A DNA stretch of 64,000 bases from G965197715 sp965247615 (GTDB lineage: Bacteria; Chloroflexota; Dehalococcoidia; Lucifugimonadales; UBA1127). How positions within the stretch are numbered: position 1 is the first letter of the stretch; every line of letters begins with the position of its first letter. Under the pieces are notes generated by a model. The model saw only the letters and a program-made list of their open reading frames with translations, was not told the DNA's origin and did no database searches. Where the stretch lies: assembly GCA_965247615.1 (NCBI GenBank), contig OZ252022.1, positions 496,001-560,000 of the forward strand. The letters run 5' to 3'. This document shows positions 50,300 through 59,060 of this stretch, piece by piece. A program made the position numbers and the translations under genes.

Positions 50300-51229
50300 G
50301 CTCAGTTGGTCCGAGTGCACCTCCTGAGCAACCCCGGTCGCACCAGCGCCCGCCGGGGCCGTATCAAGTCATTGCGCCGTTGCTGCCAGCCAGGCAACTC
50401 CCGCTGGTGTTTGTGAGAACGATGCATGATCCGGTCCTTGATGCCCCGGGACTGCAGCCACCGGCGTCGTGCCTGGGACTCGTACGCCCGATCTGCGTAG
50501 ACCGCCGCCTCGTCCCCGCTCACCAGCGCATCGGCCGTCGTGCTTTCGGAGACCTTGGCCGGGGTCAACACCGCCGTGCGCACGATCCCCGATCCCGCAT
50601 CCACCCCTACATGCACCTTGTAGCCGAAGTGCGAGCGCCCCCCGCGATTGGTATACGTCCAGTCCGCATCGGGGTCGACGGGGCTTCTGGCCCCCCCGAC
50701 CCGCCGACGTCGGCGGTCTGCGCACCTGGGCGTCCACCACGGTGGCGTCCATCAGGGTCCCCGCCTTCAGCACCAGCCCGCGCTGCTCCAACTGGAGGCC
50801 CAGTTCCTGGAACAGCTTCTCGTCGAGACCCCCTGCCGCCAACGCCGTGCGGAACCGGCTGATGGTCGAGTGGTCCGGCGCGTTCTCCTGCAGGCCCAGC
50901 CCCACGAAGCGACGGAAGGAGATACGGTCCCCCAGGGTTTCCTCCATCTGCGGGTCTGAGAGGTTGTACCATTGCTCCAACAGCAAGACCTTGACCATCA
51001 GCAGCGGGGGATAGCTGGGCCGCCCTTCGGGAGCGCCGTAGACCTGGGCCGCCAGATTCCTCAGCCGGTCCCAGTCCACCGCCTGGTGGATCCGATCCAA
51101 TCGCTGATTCTGCCCCAGCTTCTCCGGCAGGAGGCTTTCGACCAAAGACGGCTGGCCCATTTCCCGGTGCATGCGGTCCCTCCTCGCTGGTACCCATCGA
51201 GCTCCCCCCAATTCTCGCTTCCCGCCCTC
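50300..51229 (-). mobile_element. Remnant of an IS5-family insertion sequence
   Basis: The element is defined by its transposase. The end near 50300-50345 is lost at the C14 tract. At the other end, bases after 51173 run into a copy of a dispersed repeat at 51230. No terminal inverted repeats or target duplication could be recognised, so the limits are approximate. Confidence 0.6.
50302..51172 (-). pseudogene. IS5-type transposase, frameshifted and truncated
   Basis: The first frame (from ATG 51172) has the DUF772 region YPPLLMVKVLLLEQWYNLSD, DHSTISRFRTAL and the first catalytic Asp in LMDATVVDA. At a run of seven G (minus strand; 50691-50697) the reading must skip one base to continue as DPDADWTYTNRGGRSHFGYK, HVGVDAGSG and the second Asp in VYADRAY. 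The frame then ends in unrelated residues after RRRALV-like sequence, before the catalytic Glu. The copy cannot be active. Confidence 0.85.
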
Positions 51230-51285
51230 AGTTATGCAAAGGTCTCCGTTCGCGGGAATGACGTCGGGTGGGGGCGCGGGAGCGA
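51230..51285. repeat. Dispersed palindromic repeat (copy 2)
   Basis: AGTTATGCAAAGGTCTCC is followed directly by TTCGCGGGAATGACG and a GGGTGGG-type run. These match the two separate parts of the element at 33064-33200, the second part in inverted orientation. It directly borders the IS remnant. Confidence 0.65.
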
Positions 51286-51422
51286 CGGGGGTGGAGTGCG
51301 GCGCGCCATCCCGTTGTTCCGTGGAATGGTGGAATGCAGGAGGTTGGAGACCCGGATGCCCCAGCTTTGTGAGACGGGCTCACACATCGCATAAGACGGA
51401 CCCCCGAGCGCGGAGGCAAAGA

Positions 51423-51460
51423 AGAGGGGTCGAGGAGGCATGCGCCTCCTCGACCCCTCT
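51423..51460 (-). terminator. Strong hairpin terminator after the second binding-protein gene
   Basis: A perfect 17-base stem (51423-51439 with 51444-51460) and an ATGC loop. On the minus strand it lies 28 bases after the stop at 51488 and is followed by TCTTTG. On the plus strand CTTATTTC follows, so it may work in both directions. Confidence 0.8.
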
Positions 51461-51487
51461 CTTATTTCGAGGGATCCGCTGGAGCCG

Positions 51488-53332
51488 TTACCAGCTTCGC
51501 CGCTCTGCGGGCATCTTGTCCACCTCTAGCCAGTAGGCCGCCGAGTTGAAGTGGGACGGGTTCGAGGAGAAGGTCCCATAGAACTCATGGAGCCAGGGCT
51601 GCCATAGCTGGAACTTGGCCAGCACGGGGAGGGATATGGAGTACACATTGTCGTAGATGTGCCGCTGCACTCGGCCGTACAGCTCGCTGCGCTTGTCGTC
51701 GTCCAACTCCACCAGCGCCGCCTCGATGAACTGGTCAAGCTGCGGATCGTTGACGCCGTAGATGTTGGAGGGTCCGGTGGAGTGCCAGTAGTCAGCCATC
51801 CCGAGGGAGGGGGTGTCGCTGGCGCCAGCGCCGCCCACGATCATGCCGAAGTCTCGTTCCCTCTCAACCTCTGACAGGTAGGTCGCGGGCTCCAGGGGCT
51901 GGACCTTTACGTTCAGACCGATGGCCCGAAGCTGACCCGCCACGGGCTCGGCGAGGGTTGAGGGTCCTGAGCTGCCGCGGTCGTGCTTGAGGATGATCTC
52001 GTACCCCTCCGGGATTCCCGCATCAGCCAGAAGCCGCTTGGCCTCCGCGATATCCTGGTCCTTGGGCTGACGGAAGCCGGGCCACTGCAGGTACTCTTCC
52101 TGGGGAACACCCCAGCCGGTCTGCGTGAGGCCCGCGGCCAGGGGCACCAGGGTCGTGTAGCCATCTCCAAACATGGCGCTGGCGTTTATGCCTTGGCGGT
52201 CTAGGGCCAGGTTGATGGCCCGGCGGACCCGCACATCATTGAAGGGCTCTGCTGTGATATTGAAGCTCGCCGGCGCTACGGAGGTGATGTGGTAGCTCAA
52301 CGCCGTGGCGTCGGGGTTGTTCTTGAGCAGGGTGTCGGCCTGAACGCGGTCGTCCAGCGTGACGTAGTCGATCTTGCTGGTGGCGAAGGCCGCCTGCCAC
52401 GCGGAGATGTCCTTGACGTACAGGATGCTCATGCCGTCCAGGTAAGGTCGGCCGCCCCAGTAGTCGTCGTTGCGCACCAGCTCGACAGCTGCCGTCTTGT
52501 CGTACGACTTCAGCTTGAAGGGGCCGGTGCCTATCGCTTTGTCGACGCTGTTGTACGCTTCGATCAACGCGTCGCCGGTGGGGTTCCCCGCCTCCTCAGC
52601 GATGTGTGCCGCCATGATCCGGGGGTTAATGTACGTGATGGTGCCGAAGAAGTAGGGCGAAGGCTCCTTCAACGTGATCCGGATCCCGTATTCGCCGGTG
52701 GCCTCTACCTTCTCGAATGTCTTGAAAACGGTCTGAAGTGAGCCGTGGCTGGTCGGGTCGGCCCACTGATTCAGGCTCCAGATCACGTCCTTGGACGTGA
52801 AGACGGTCCCATCGTGCCACTTGACGCCCTGGCGGAGCGTGAAGTCATAGGTCCTGGGGTCCACGAGCGTCCAGCTCTCTGCCAGGAGGGGCGAATACTT
52901 GCTCGCTCCTCGAGTCGGCAGGCCCGGCTCGACGTACTCGTAGTCAATGATGCCTTCCCACAGGGGTAGGATGGTGGTCTTCATGCCGCCACTCACACAG
53001 GCATCGCCCAGGAAGTAGAGGCAGGACGGCATCCGCTTGGACACGGACTGCATGATGCCCCCGTACTGGGGCTCCATCTTCGACATCATCGCGTCGGACT
53101 GCTCCGGCGCCTGCACCGTCTCCGGCTGAATCGTTTGCAACGAGGAGCGGTCCGGCGCGGCAGGCGCTGCCGCAGGCGCCGCGGCCGTATCCGCTCCCGG
53201 CGCCGGGGCTGTCGTAGCCCCTCCTGCGCAAGCCACCAAGACAGCCAGCAAGACCGAGGCCGCGAGGAGTATCAAGCCTCGCTGCACGCCTCTGCCATAA
53301 CCCAGCTTGGACCCGATCGTAGAGTCTCTCAT
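51488..53332 (-). CDS. ABC transporter substrate-binding lipoprotein, family 5
   Basis: A 614-residue SBP_bac_5 protein. The N-terminal region up to lipobox LVAC (about residues 32-35) is the signal peptide, followed by an Ala/Pro linker. It has LLAESWTLVD, FTLRQGVKWHDGTVF, GTGPFKLKSYD and YWGGRPYLDG. It is paralogous to the protein at 1966-3762 but clearly different. No permease or ATPase genes lie beside it, so it is an orphan that must use a transporter encoded elsewhere. Confidence 0.9.
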   Translation of the reverse strand: MRDSTIGSKLGYGRGVQRGLILLAASVLLAVLVACAGGATTAPAPGADTAAAPAAAPAAPDRSSLQTIQPETVQAPEQSDAMMSKMEPQYGGIMQSVSKRMPSCLYFLGDACVSGGMKTTILPLWEGIIDYEYVEPGLPTRGASKYSPLLAESWTLVDPRTYDFTLRQGVKWHDGTVFTSKDVIWSLNQWADPTSHGSLQTVFKTFEKVEATGEYGIRITLKEPSPYFFGTITYINPRIMAAHIAEEAGNPTGDALIEAYNSVDKAIGTGPFKLKSYDKTAAVELVRNDDYWGGRPYLDGMSILYVKDISAWQAAFATSKIDYVTLDDRVQADTLLKNNPDATALSYHITSVAPASFNITAEPFNDVRVRRAINLALDRQGINASAMFGDGYTTLVPLAAGLTQTGWGVPQEEYLQWPGFRQPKDQDIAEAKRLLADAGIPEGYEIILKHDRGSSGPSTLAEPVAGQLRAIGLNVKVQPLEPATYLSEVERERDFGMIVGGAGASDTPSLGMADYWHSTGPSNIYGVNDPQLDQFIEAALVELDDDKRSELYGRVQRHIYDNVYSISLPVLAKFQLWQPWLHEFYGTFSSNPSHFNSAAYWLEVDKMPAERRSW

Positions 53333-53446
53333 GTCGATGTGCTCCCATTTCTCTGAGGCGTGTCTGCCCCGATTTCTATCCGTGCTCCTGCTCGCCTGGA
53401 GGTGAGCGGCCTGTCGCTTCAGGGTCTTCGTCTGCGTTTCCCCGGG

Positions 53447-54511
53447 TCAGGCCGGCACAGCGGCCCCGATCTCTACCTCAACATCCACCTCCCCTGCAAG
53501 GAATCGCGTGCCAAACTCTTCCGACATCTTCTCCATGCCCTGAACCACGTCCCAACCGTCTGCCGTCGAACAGGGCACCGGCTGGGCCTCTTCGTTGATG
53601 TGCACCGGAATGTAGGAGAACCGCAGCGCCTTCCCTTCGCCAACCTCGCAGCGCGCGATGATCGTCTGCTGCGCCACGCCGCCGTAGAAATCGAAGGCAA
53701 AGTTCCCCAGCGAGTAGAAGATCGCCTTCCCCCTGTAGGCCTCGATCCCCTCCAGCCGATGCGGGTGATGCCCTACGACCAGGTCCGCGCCCGCGTCGAT
53801 GGCCGTGTGCGCCAGACCCACCTGGTACTCCAACACCTTCCCCGCGCTGGCCCCGCCCGTCGCGCCCGAGAGTCCCCAGTGCCACGACGTCACGACAACG
53901 TCGGCCTGCTCCCTGGCGCGCCGCACGTCCTCCACCATAGCGGCCGTGTCATTCGGGTCCGGGTGCGTCCGTATGATGGGGGGCGACCCCGGCACTTCCA
54001 GGTGCCGCGGCTGTGGCTCGAAGCTGGTGCCCACGGTAACCTTCGCCATTCCGGGCCGGTCCGCCGCCGCCGCAAAGGGCGGCGCAAACACGCACGTGTA
54101 TGCGAGGAACGCCACGCGCACACCCTTCCGTTCCACCACGGCAGGCTCATGGGCTGCGTCGATGGTCCGTCCGGCCCCCGCGTGGGCGATCCCCGCCGCG
54201 TCCAGCACCTCGATGCAGCGCAGCATGCCCTGGGGGCCCATGTTCATCATGTGATTGTTTGCCAGGCTCAACGCATCGATCCCCGCCCTCGTGTAGGCGT
54301 GGACAGTTTCCTCCCCCGAACGGAACTGGGTACGCATCGCCTTCTTCGTGTCCGGGACCTCCCCTACGTCCGTGACGGGCCCCTCCAGGTTACCAAAGGC
54401 GATGTCCGCTTCATTGAGGCGGGAAGCGGCATGGGCAAAAATGGAATCGGGGTCTTGCCGCTGGATGAACATATCGCCGACGAGCGCCAGACTGACGCCA
54501 GAAATAGCCAT
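53447..54511 (-). CDS. CapA family protein (metallophosphoesterase fold)
   Basis: A 354-residue CapA/PgsA-type protein. The metal-binding signatures are LVGDMF, FGNLEGPV, LANNHMMNMG, TSWHWG and GHHPHRLEG. CapA proteins take part in poly-gamma-glutamate capsule production, but many stand-alone members have unknown phosphatase-like roles. ATG 54511 follows GGGAGCAGGGG; the frame extends 25 codons further without a better start. There is no signal peptide and no capB/C nearby, so capsule formation is not supported. Confidence 0.85.
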   Translation of the reverse strand: MAISGVSLALVGDMFIQRQDPDSIFAHAASRLNEADIAFGNLEGPVTDVGEVPDTKKAMRTQFRSGEETVHAYTRAGIDALSLANNHMMNMGPQGMLRCIEVLDAAGIAHAGAGRTIDAAHEPAVVERKGVRVAFLAYTCVFAPPFAAAADRPGMAKVTVGTSFEPQPRHLEVPGSPPIIRTHPDPNDTAAMVEDVRRAREQADVVVTSWHWGLSGATGGASAGKVLEYQVGLAHTAIDAGADLVVGHHPHRLEGIEAYRGKAIFYSLGNFAFDFYGGVAQQTIIARCEVGEGKALRFSYIPVHINEEAQPVPCSTADGWDVVQGMEKMSEEFGTRFLAGEVDVEVEIGAAVPA

Positions 54512-54655
54512 TCCCCTGCTCCCTCTTGACGGACTATGAGGATGCCGTTGCTTATAGCACGGGGGGTTGACCTGTGTCAACTGCACCCCCTGCTCAGGCC
54601 CTTCGAGAGCCGCAGGGTGAGCGGCCCTCCCACCGCCAGCCGCCGCGCCAGCGGC

Positions 54656-55489
54656 CTAGCGTCCGCGCTGGTAGGCGCCCAGCCCCGGCCGGTACGTCTT
54701 GTCGTCGATGAACTGCTTGATCCCTTCGTCGCGGCCCCGCTCCGGGTCCATGGCGCTCAGCGCCGCCGCCTTGGCCCCCATGTACTCGTGGGCCTGCCAG
54801 TAGTCCATGGTGCGGCAGGTCTTGTAGACCTCCTTGGCCACGCGAAGCGTCTGTGGGTTCTTCTCCATGAGCTTCCGGGCGAGGGCCACCGTTTCCTCCC
54901 GGAGCTGCGCCCCCGGCACAGCCTTGGTGACCAGGCGCATGGTCTCCGCCTGCGCGCCCGTGAACGTATCGCCGGTCATGATGTAGTACATCGCGTCCCG
55001 GTAGGTCATGGCGTCGGCAAGCACACGCGTCACGAGGCCGCCGGGGAAGATGCCCCAGTTGATCTCGCTGAGCCCAAAGACCGCGTCCTCCGCGGCTATC
55101 GCGAAGTCGCAGGCGACCAGCGGCGTGAACGCCCCGCCGAAGCAGTACCCGTTCACCATGGCGATGGTGGGCTTTGGGAACATGTTCAGCATCTCCCATC
55201 GCCACTGATGGGCGTCCCAGCCCGCCTGTCTCCGCCCGGCGGGGTTGTTGTCCAGCTCGCGAAAGTACTCCTTCAGGTCCTGTCCCGCATTCCAGCTGTT
55301 GCCCGCTCCCGTCAGGACTAGGACCCGGGACTCCTCGTCCACGGCGAGGTCGCGCAGCACGTCAACCATATCGTGATGCAACGCCGGGTTCATGGCGTTG
55401 CGCTTCTCTGGACGATTCAGAGTCACCCAAACGATGCCGTCTTCCCGCTCGACCAACACCGTCTCGTACGTTTTGGCTGAAGCCGTCAT
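54656..55489 (-). CDS. Enoyl-CoA hydratase family protein, feruloyl-CoA hydratase/lyase-like
   Basis: A 277-residue crotonase-fold protein, the same length as bacterial p-hydroxycinnamoyl-CoA hydratase/lyase. The segments VTLNRPEKRNAM, LTGAGNSWNAGQDLKEYF, NGYCFGGAFTPLVACD and the catalytic Glu in FGLSEINWG match that enzyme closely. It would hydrate and cleave a phenylpropenoyl-CoA to an aromatic aldehyde and acetyl-CoA. The C-terminal part is changed (YMGAKAAALSAMD), so substrate choice may differ. CoA-transferases downstream could supply its CoA ester. Confidence 0.85.
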   Translation of the reverse strand: MTASAKTYETVLVEREDGIVWVTLNRPEKRNAMNPALHHDMVDVLRDLAVDEESRVLVLTGAGNSWNAGQDLKEYFRELDNNPAGRRQAGWDAHQWRWEMLNMFPKPTIAMVNGYCFGGAFTPLVACDFAIAAEDAVFGLSEINWGIFPGGLVTRVLADAMTYRDAMYYIMTGDTFTGAQAETMRLVTKAVPGAQLREETVALARKLMEKNPQTLRVAKEVYKTCRTMDYWQAHEYMGAKAAALSAMDPERGRDEGIKQFIDDKTYRPGLGAYQRGR

Positions 55490-55547
55490 CCTGTACACCT
55501 CAAGCAAGCGATTGTTCGATTGAGCTCCCGCCGCGCTAGCGGCCGGC

Positions 55548-56291
55548 CTACGGTGACGCCAGAAGCCGCCCCCAGCCCTCCACCGCCGGCGCGAAGCCAT
55601 CGTGGATGATGCGCCACGCCCGCGTGTTCCCGTTCGTGAAAACCGGGATGTTGTAGTCTTCCTCCAGGATGGGCACGGCGGGCAGGGGCCGCCAAGCGCC
55701 GCCGGGCAGGAAGATCGCCTCGGCGTCCGGCGCTTTACGTATCGCCTCGCGCCCCAGCTGGAAGGCCAGCCGCACGCCCATCTCGAAGCTCATGCCAAAG
55801 GCCTGCTTCGCCCACTGCCCCTCGCTCGTGATCGCGAGCACCTCGATGCCCGCGTGGGCGAAGTAGCGGACCAGCGCCTCGTTCACCTCGTCCGCCCAGC
55901 GGCTGCCCACCGTCACCCTCGTCACCCCAAGGTGCTGCATCGCCGCGACTACCGCCTCCCCCGCCGTGTCGCCCGGCACGCCGAGGTCCTTCTGCGTGTG
56001 CTCCATCAGCTCCAACACCCGGGGACGGCCGAGCTGTACCGATATAGGGATGCCCGCGAGGACCGCACGTTGGGCGCCCCGGCTCGTCAGGTCGCGCACC
56101 AGGCCGTCATACCGGCCAATGGCCTCCTCCACCCCTTCTATCGTGTAGTCGCTGATCCCCAGTCCATTGGTCACGAGGGCCACGTCGGGGGGAAGGAGCG
56201 GCTCGGCGCGCGCGTTGGGACCGTCCTCGCCGCCGCCGCCCGTGGGGCCGATCATGCCCCAGCAGTAGCGCGGTGCTGGCTGTGTTGTCAT
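55548..56291 (-). CDS. Arylmalonate decarboxylase / maleate isomerase-like protein without catalytic Cys
   Basis: A 247-residue protein of the Asp/Glu racemase superfamily, AMDase-maleate isomerase branch. The start WGMIGPTGGGGEDGPN and the segments LAGIPISVQLG and IFLPGGAWRPLPAV fit this fold. Both positions that carry catalytic Cys in racemases and isomerases lack Cys here; the only Cys lie in the first 15 residues. ATG 56291 has GAGGAG nine bases upstream. It is 58 bases upstream of the hydratase/lyase-like gene. Confidence 0.75.
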   Translation of the reverse strand: MTTQPAPRYCWGMIGPTGGGGEDGPNARAEPLLPPDVALVTNGLGISDYTIEGVEEAIGRYDGLVRDLTSRGAQRAVLAGIPISVQLGRPRVLELMEHTQKDLGVPGDTAGEAVVAAMQHLGVTRVTVGSRWADEVNEALVRYFAHAGIEVLAITSEGQWAKQAFGMSFEMGVRLAFQLGREAIRKAPDAEAIFLPGGAWRPLPAVPILEEDYNIPVFTNGNTRAWRIIHDGFAPAVEGWGRLLASP

Positions 56292-56596
56292 ATCGCACAC
56301 TCCTCTGCAAACTTACGAACCCGGCCCCTTCGGGGGGCCGCTGGACGCTCCACGACAGCGTGCTCGTCAAAGGAAAGTCGCAGGCTGGCATGGGCCATGC
56401 CGATTAGGTGCGTCCGCAGCCTTGCGGCTCGCCCGCGCGGGATGTCGGGCTCGCGTCGCCGCATGATGCTAGCACCACCGATGGGGCCTGTCAAAAGCTT
56501 GCAGACGCCACCCGAGGAGCATACACTTAGACCGCGTTGCTCTGGAAAGTCCATCTCCAGGGTTGTGGCACATCTCTTTCAACAAGGCGGCCCAAG
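56292..56596. other. Divergent intergenic region (305 bases)
   Basis: The gap separates the AMDase-like gene (-) from the FmdB-like gene (+). I see no RNA gene, repeat or clear promoter. Confidence 0.4.
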
Positions 56597-56938
56597 ATGC
56601 CGCTCTACGAATACCGCTGCAAGAGCTGCGATAGCATCACGGAAGCGTTGGTGCCAGGCGCCCGCGTCTCCACGCACCAGGCGTCCTGCGCCTCGTGCGG
56701 CAGCGTGAGCACGGTACGCATCTTCTCGCGAGTCAGCGTCCGCATCGCGGCCAGGCCAAAGTACAACGAGGAGTTCGTGGGCAAGGCCCTCCCTTTCCTG
56801 AAGCAGCAGCGGGAGACCGCCGGCTACTTTGCCGAGGGCCACGGATCAGATGAAGCCAAGGCCACGCAGCTCGCGGAGCGCATCGGAACACAGATAGACC
56901 ACGTCCTGGATCGAAGCATTCCCAATCCCAAGCAATGA
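56597..56938 (+). CDS. FmdB-type zinc ribbon protein
   Basis: A 113-residue protein with the FmdB pattern MPLYEYRCKSCDS and a second pair CASCGS at about residues 33-38, forming a zinc ribbon. The rest is helical and charged. FmdB proteins are thought to be regulatory. It may regulate, or be co-expressed with, the amidohydrolase gene that begins 106 bases downstream. Confidence 0.85.
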   Translation: MPLYEYRCKSCDSITEALVPGARVSTHQASCASCGSVSTVRIFSRVSVRIAARPKYNEEFVGKALPFLKQQRETAGYFAEGHGSDEAKATQLAERIGTQIDHVLDRSIPNPKQ

Positions 56939-57044
56939 GCGCCGCGTCGCCGCGGGTCCGCTTGACCGGTCTCCGCGGCAGACCTAGGATGCTCCCAGCC
57001 CCGGTTGGCCCGCTTCGACAGCAACCCTGAGAGGAGTTCACGCC

Positions 57045-58172
57045 ATGTGGAACGGATTCAAGGTCATCGACGCCGACGCCCACCACCACGAGCCCCAGTA
57101 CCTCTGGGAGCGCTACGTGGAGCCCGCCTACCGGGACCGCGTGCCCCGCGTCATCGGCATGCAGCGCAACTTCTTTGTCTACGCGCCGGAAGACGCCTTC
57201 CGCGACCTCAACGGCAGGGACATACCCGCCTCCCACGACAAGTGGATGGCCGACAAGTACGGCGAAGCCTACGACGAATGGTGGTCCCCTGAGATCCGCC
57301 TCAAGGACATGGACCGGTTCGGTTGGGACATCCAGGTCATCCTTTCCACCAACGGCAACCGCGTCATGGAGTACTCGCTCAAGGACGCCGAGGCCGGCGC
57401 CGCCATGGCCCGCGCCTACCATAACTGGTGCAGCGAGTACGTCAGCATCGACCCCAAGCGCCTGAAGTTCACCGCCACCCTACCGGGCGCCGACCCGGAG
57501 GCGATGGTCACCGAGGCCCGCCGCGCCGTCGAGCAGCTCGGGGCCGTCTCTGTCCGCAACCCCCTCCTCCCGGAGGGCAAGTGGCTCCACGAGCCCGATT
57601 ACGATCCCCTCTGGCAGCTGGCCACCGATCTGGACTTCCCCATCTCCCTCCACGGGGAGTCCCGCCACCGCCGCGCAGCCCCCTTCCGCAGCCTCCGCGA
57701 AGGCCCCTTCGGCGCCCTCGACCACATCACCGGCTTCCCTATGGACAACATGATCAGTATGGCCCACTTCATCTTCAGCGGCGTCCTTGACCGCTTCCCC
57801 AAGCTCCGCCTCGGCGTCCTCGAGTCCAACGTCGGCTGGGCCATGTTCTGGCTGCCCCGCATGGACGACCACTCCCACGGCCGCCGCAACATCCTCGGCG
57901 CGGGCCTCCCGATAAAGCCCAGCGAGTACGTCCTGCGCCAGTGCGTCCTATCCGCCGACCCCGATGAGCCCGGACTCGACAAGACCATCGACTTCATGGG
58001 CGACGACAACTTTGTCTGGAACACCGACTACCCGCACCCCGACGCTCCCGACCCCGACAAGGTCCTTCCCTGGTTCGGTGATCAGCCCATCACCGACGAC
58101 AGCAAGCGCAAGACCCTCTGGGACAACTCCATCCGCCTCTACGGTCCCCGCCTCCTGTCCGCCGGCCCGTGA
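57045..58172 (+). CDS. Amidohydrolase family protein (ACMSD-like)
   Basis: A 375-residue amidohydrolase-2 protein. ATG 57045 follows GAGAGGAG. The metal region reads VIDADAHHHEP, the barrel His is in ISLHGESRHRR, and the late motif is WNTDYPHPDAPD. It belongs to a different subgroup from the 35632, 38699 and 59061 proteins and is closer in style to the protein at 730-1902. The AMDase-like gene follows after 37 bases. Confidence 0.88.
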   Translation: MWNGFKVIDADAHHHEPQYLWERYVEPAYRDRVPRVIGMQRNFFVYAPEDAFRDLNGRDIPASHDKWMADKYGEAYDEWWSPEIRLKDMDRFGWDIQVILSTNGNRVMEYSLKDAEAGAAMARAYHNWCSEYVSIDPKRLKFTATLPGADPEAMVTEARRAVEQLGAVSVRNPLLPEGKWLHEPDYDPLWQLATDLDFPISLHGESRHRRAAPFRSLREGPFGALDHITGFPMDNMISMAHFIFSGVLDRFPKLRLGVLESNVGWAMFWLPRMDDHSHGRRNILGAGLPIKPSEYVLRQCVLSADPDEPGLDKTIDFMGDDNFVWNTDYPHPDAPDPDKVLPWFGDQPITDDSKRKTLWDNSIRLYGPRLLSAGP

Positions 58173-58209
58173 GAAGCCACGGACCGCACTCTCTGAGCGA
58201 AGGGCATCT

Positions 58210-58959
58210 GTGACACAACAAACGACGACCAGAGTCGGGTTCGTCCAAGCGGGCGGACCCCGCAGCGGCCACACCTCCTCCGGCGGCATGGTCCCCGACA
58301 GCGTCGCCGTCGACTACGTCGGCATGGGCGCCGTGATGGACTTCACGCGCGGCACCAGCTATGAGATGAACATCCCCCTCATCGGCGTGAAGGACGCCTA
58401 CCTCAAGGAGGTCCCGGACCTGGTCCGCGAGCGCGGTTGGCAGGGCGTCGTCGTCATGGGAGCTCCCGTGCAGCTTCTCAACCCAGGCCTGCTGGAAGAC
58501 CTGCAGGCCCTATTGGACGTCCCCGTGACCACCGCGGCCAACGCCAGCGCCACGGCCCTGCGCTCCCTGGGCGTGCATCGCCTGCTCCTGATGACACCCT
58601 GGGACGATACGGTGGACAGCCTGCTGCGGGACTACCTCGCCGGACACGGTCTGGAGGCCGTCAGCCCACGCCAAAAGCCCTTCACCACGATCGCCGAGGG
58701 CCTCGCCCTGCCGCCGGAGCAGGTCTTCGACCTCACCGTCGCCTCCTTCAACGACGCCCCAGGCTTCCAGGGCGTCTACTTCCAGGCGCCCCTTGCCTCC
58801 GGACCTGTCCTGGAGCGGCTCGAGCAGCAGCTTGGCGCACCGGTCGTCACCAGCAACATCGCGGGTCACTGGCACGTCCTCTCGCTGCTCGGCGTTCACC
58901 ATCACGCATCGGGCTACGGACGGCTGCTCAGCGAGTGGCCCGAAATCGCGGCGGGATAG
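58210..58959 (+). CDS. Arylmalonate decarboxylase / maleate isomerase-like protein without catalytic Cys
   Basis: A 249-residue relative of the protein at 55548-56291, starting with GTG after AAGGGC. It has RVGFVQAGGPRSGH, VVMGAPVQLLNPG, a central LLMTPWDDTVD and ASFNDAPGFQGVYFQAPLAS. Neither half has a Cys at the catalytic position; I find no Cys in the whole protein. It lies between two amidohydrolase genes, so it probably acts in the same pathway. Confidence 0.72.
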   Translation: MTQQTTTRVGFVQAGGPRSGHTSSGGMVPDSVAVDYVGMGAVMDFTRGTSYEMNIPLIGVKDAYLKEVPDLVRERGWQGVVVMGAPVQLLNPGLLEDLQALLDVPVTTAANASATALRSLGVHRLLLMTPWDDTVDSLLRDYLAGHGLEAVSPRQKPFTTIAEGLALPPEQVFDLTVASFNDAPGFQGVYFQAPLASGPVLERLEQQLGAPVVTSNIAGHWHVLSLLGVHHHASGYGRLLSEWPEIAAG

Positions 58960-59060
58960 GCTGCCGGCGCCTGCAAGCCGCCCGCCTTCGGCCCACGCCC
59001 CTTCTCCCCTCCGCCGGAGGCGCACGGACTTCGAACCCTCGCGCAGAAAGGAAGAGGCGA

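Noticed and set aside
53447..54511. Capsule (poly-gamma-glutamate) locus
   Set aside because: Only a CapA-type gene is present; capB and capC are missing and the protein has no signal peptide.
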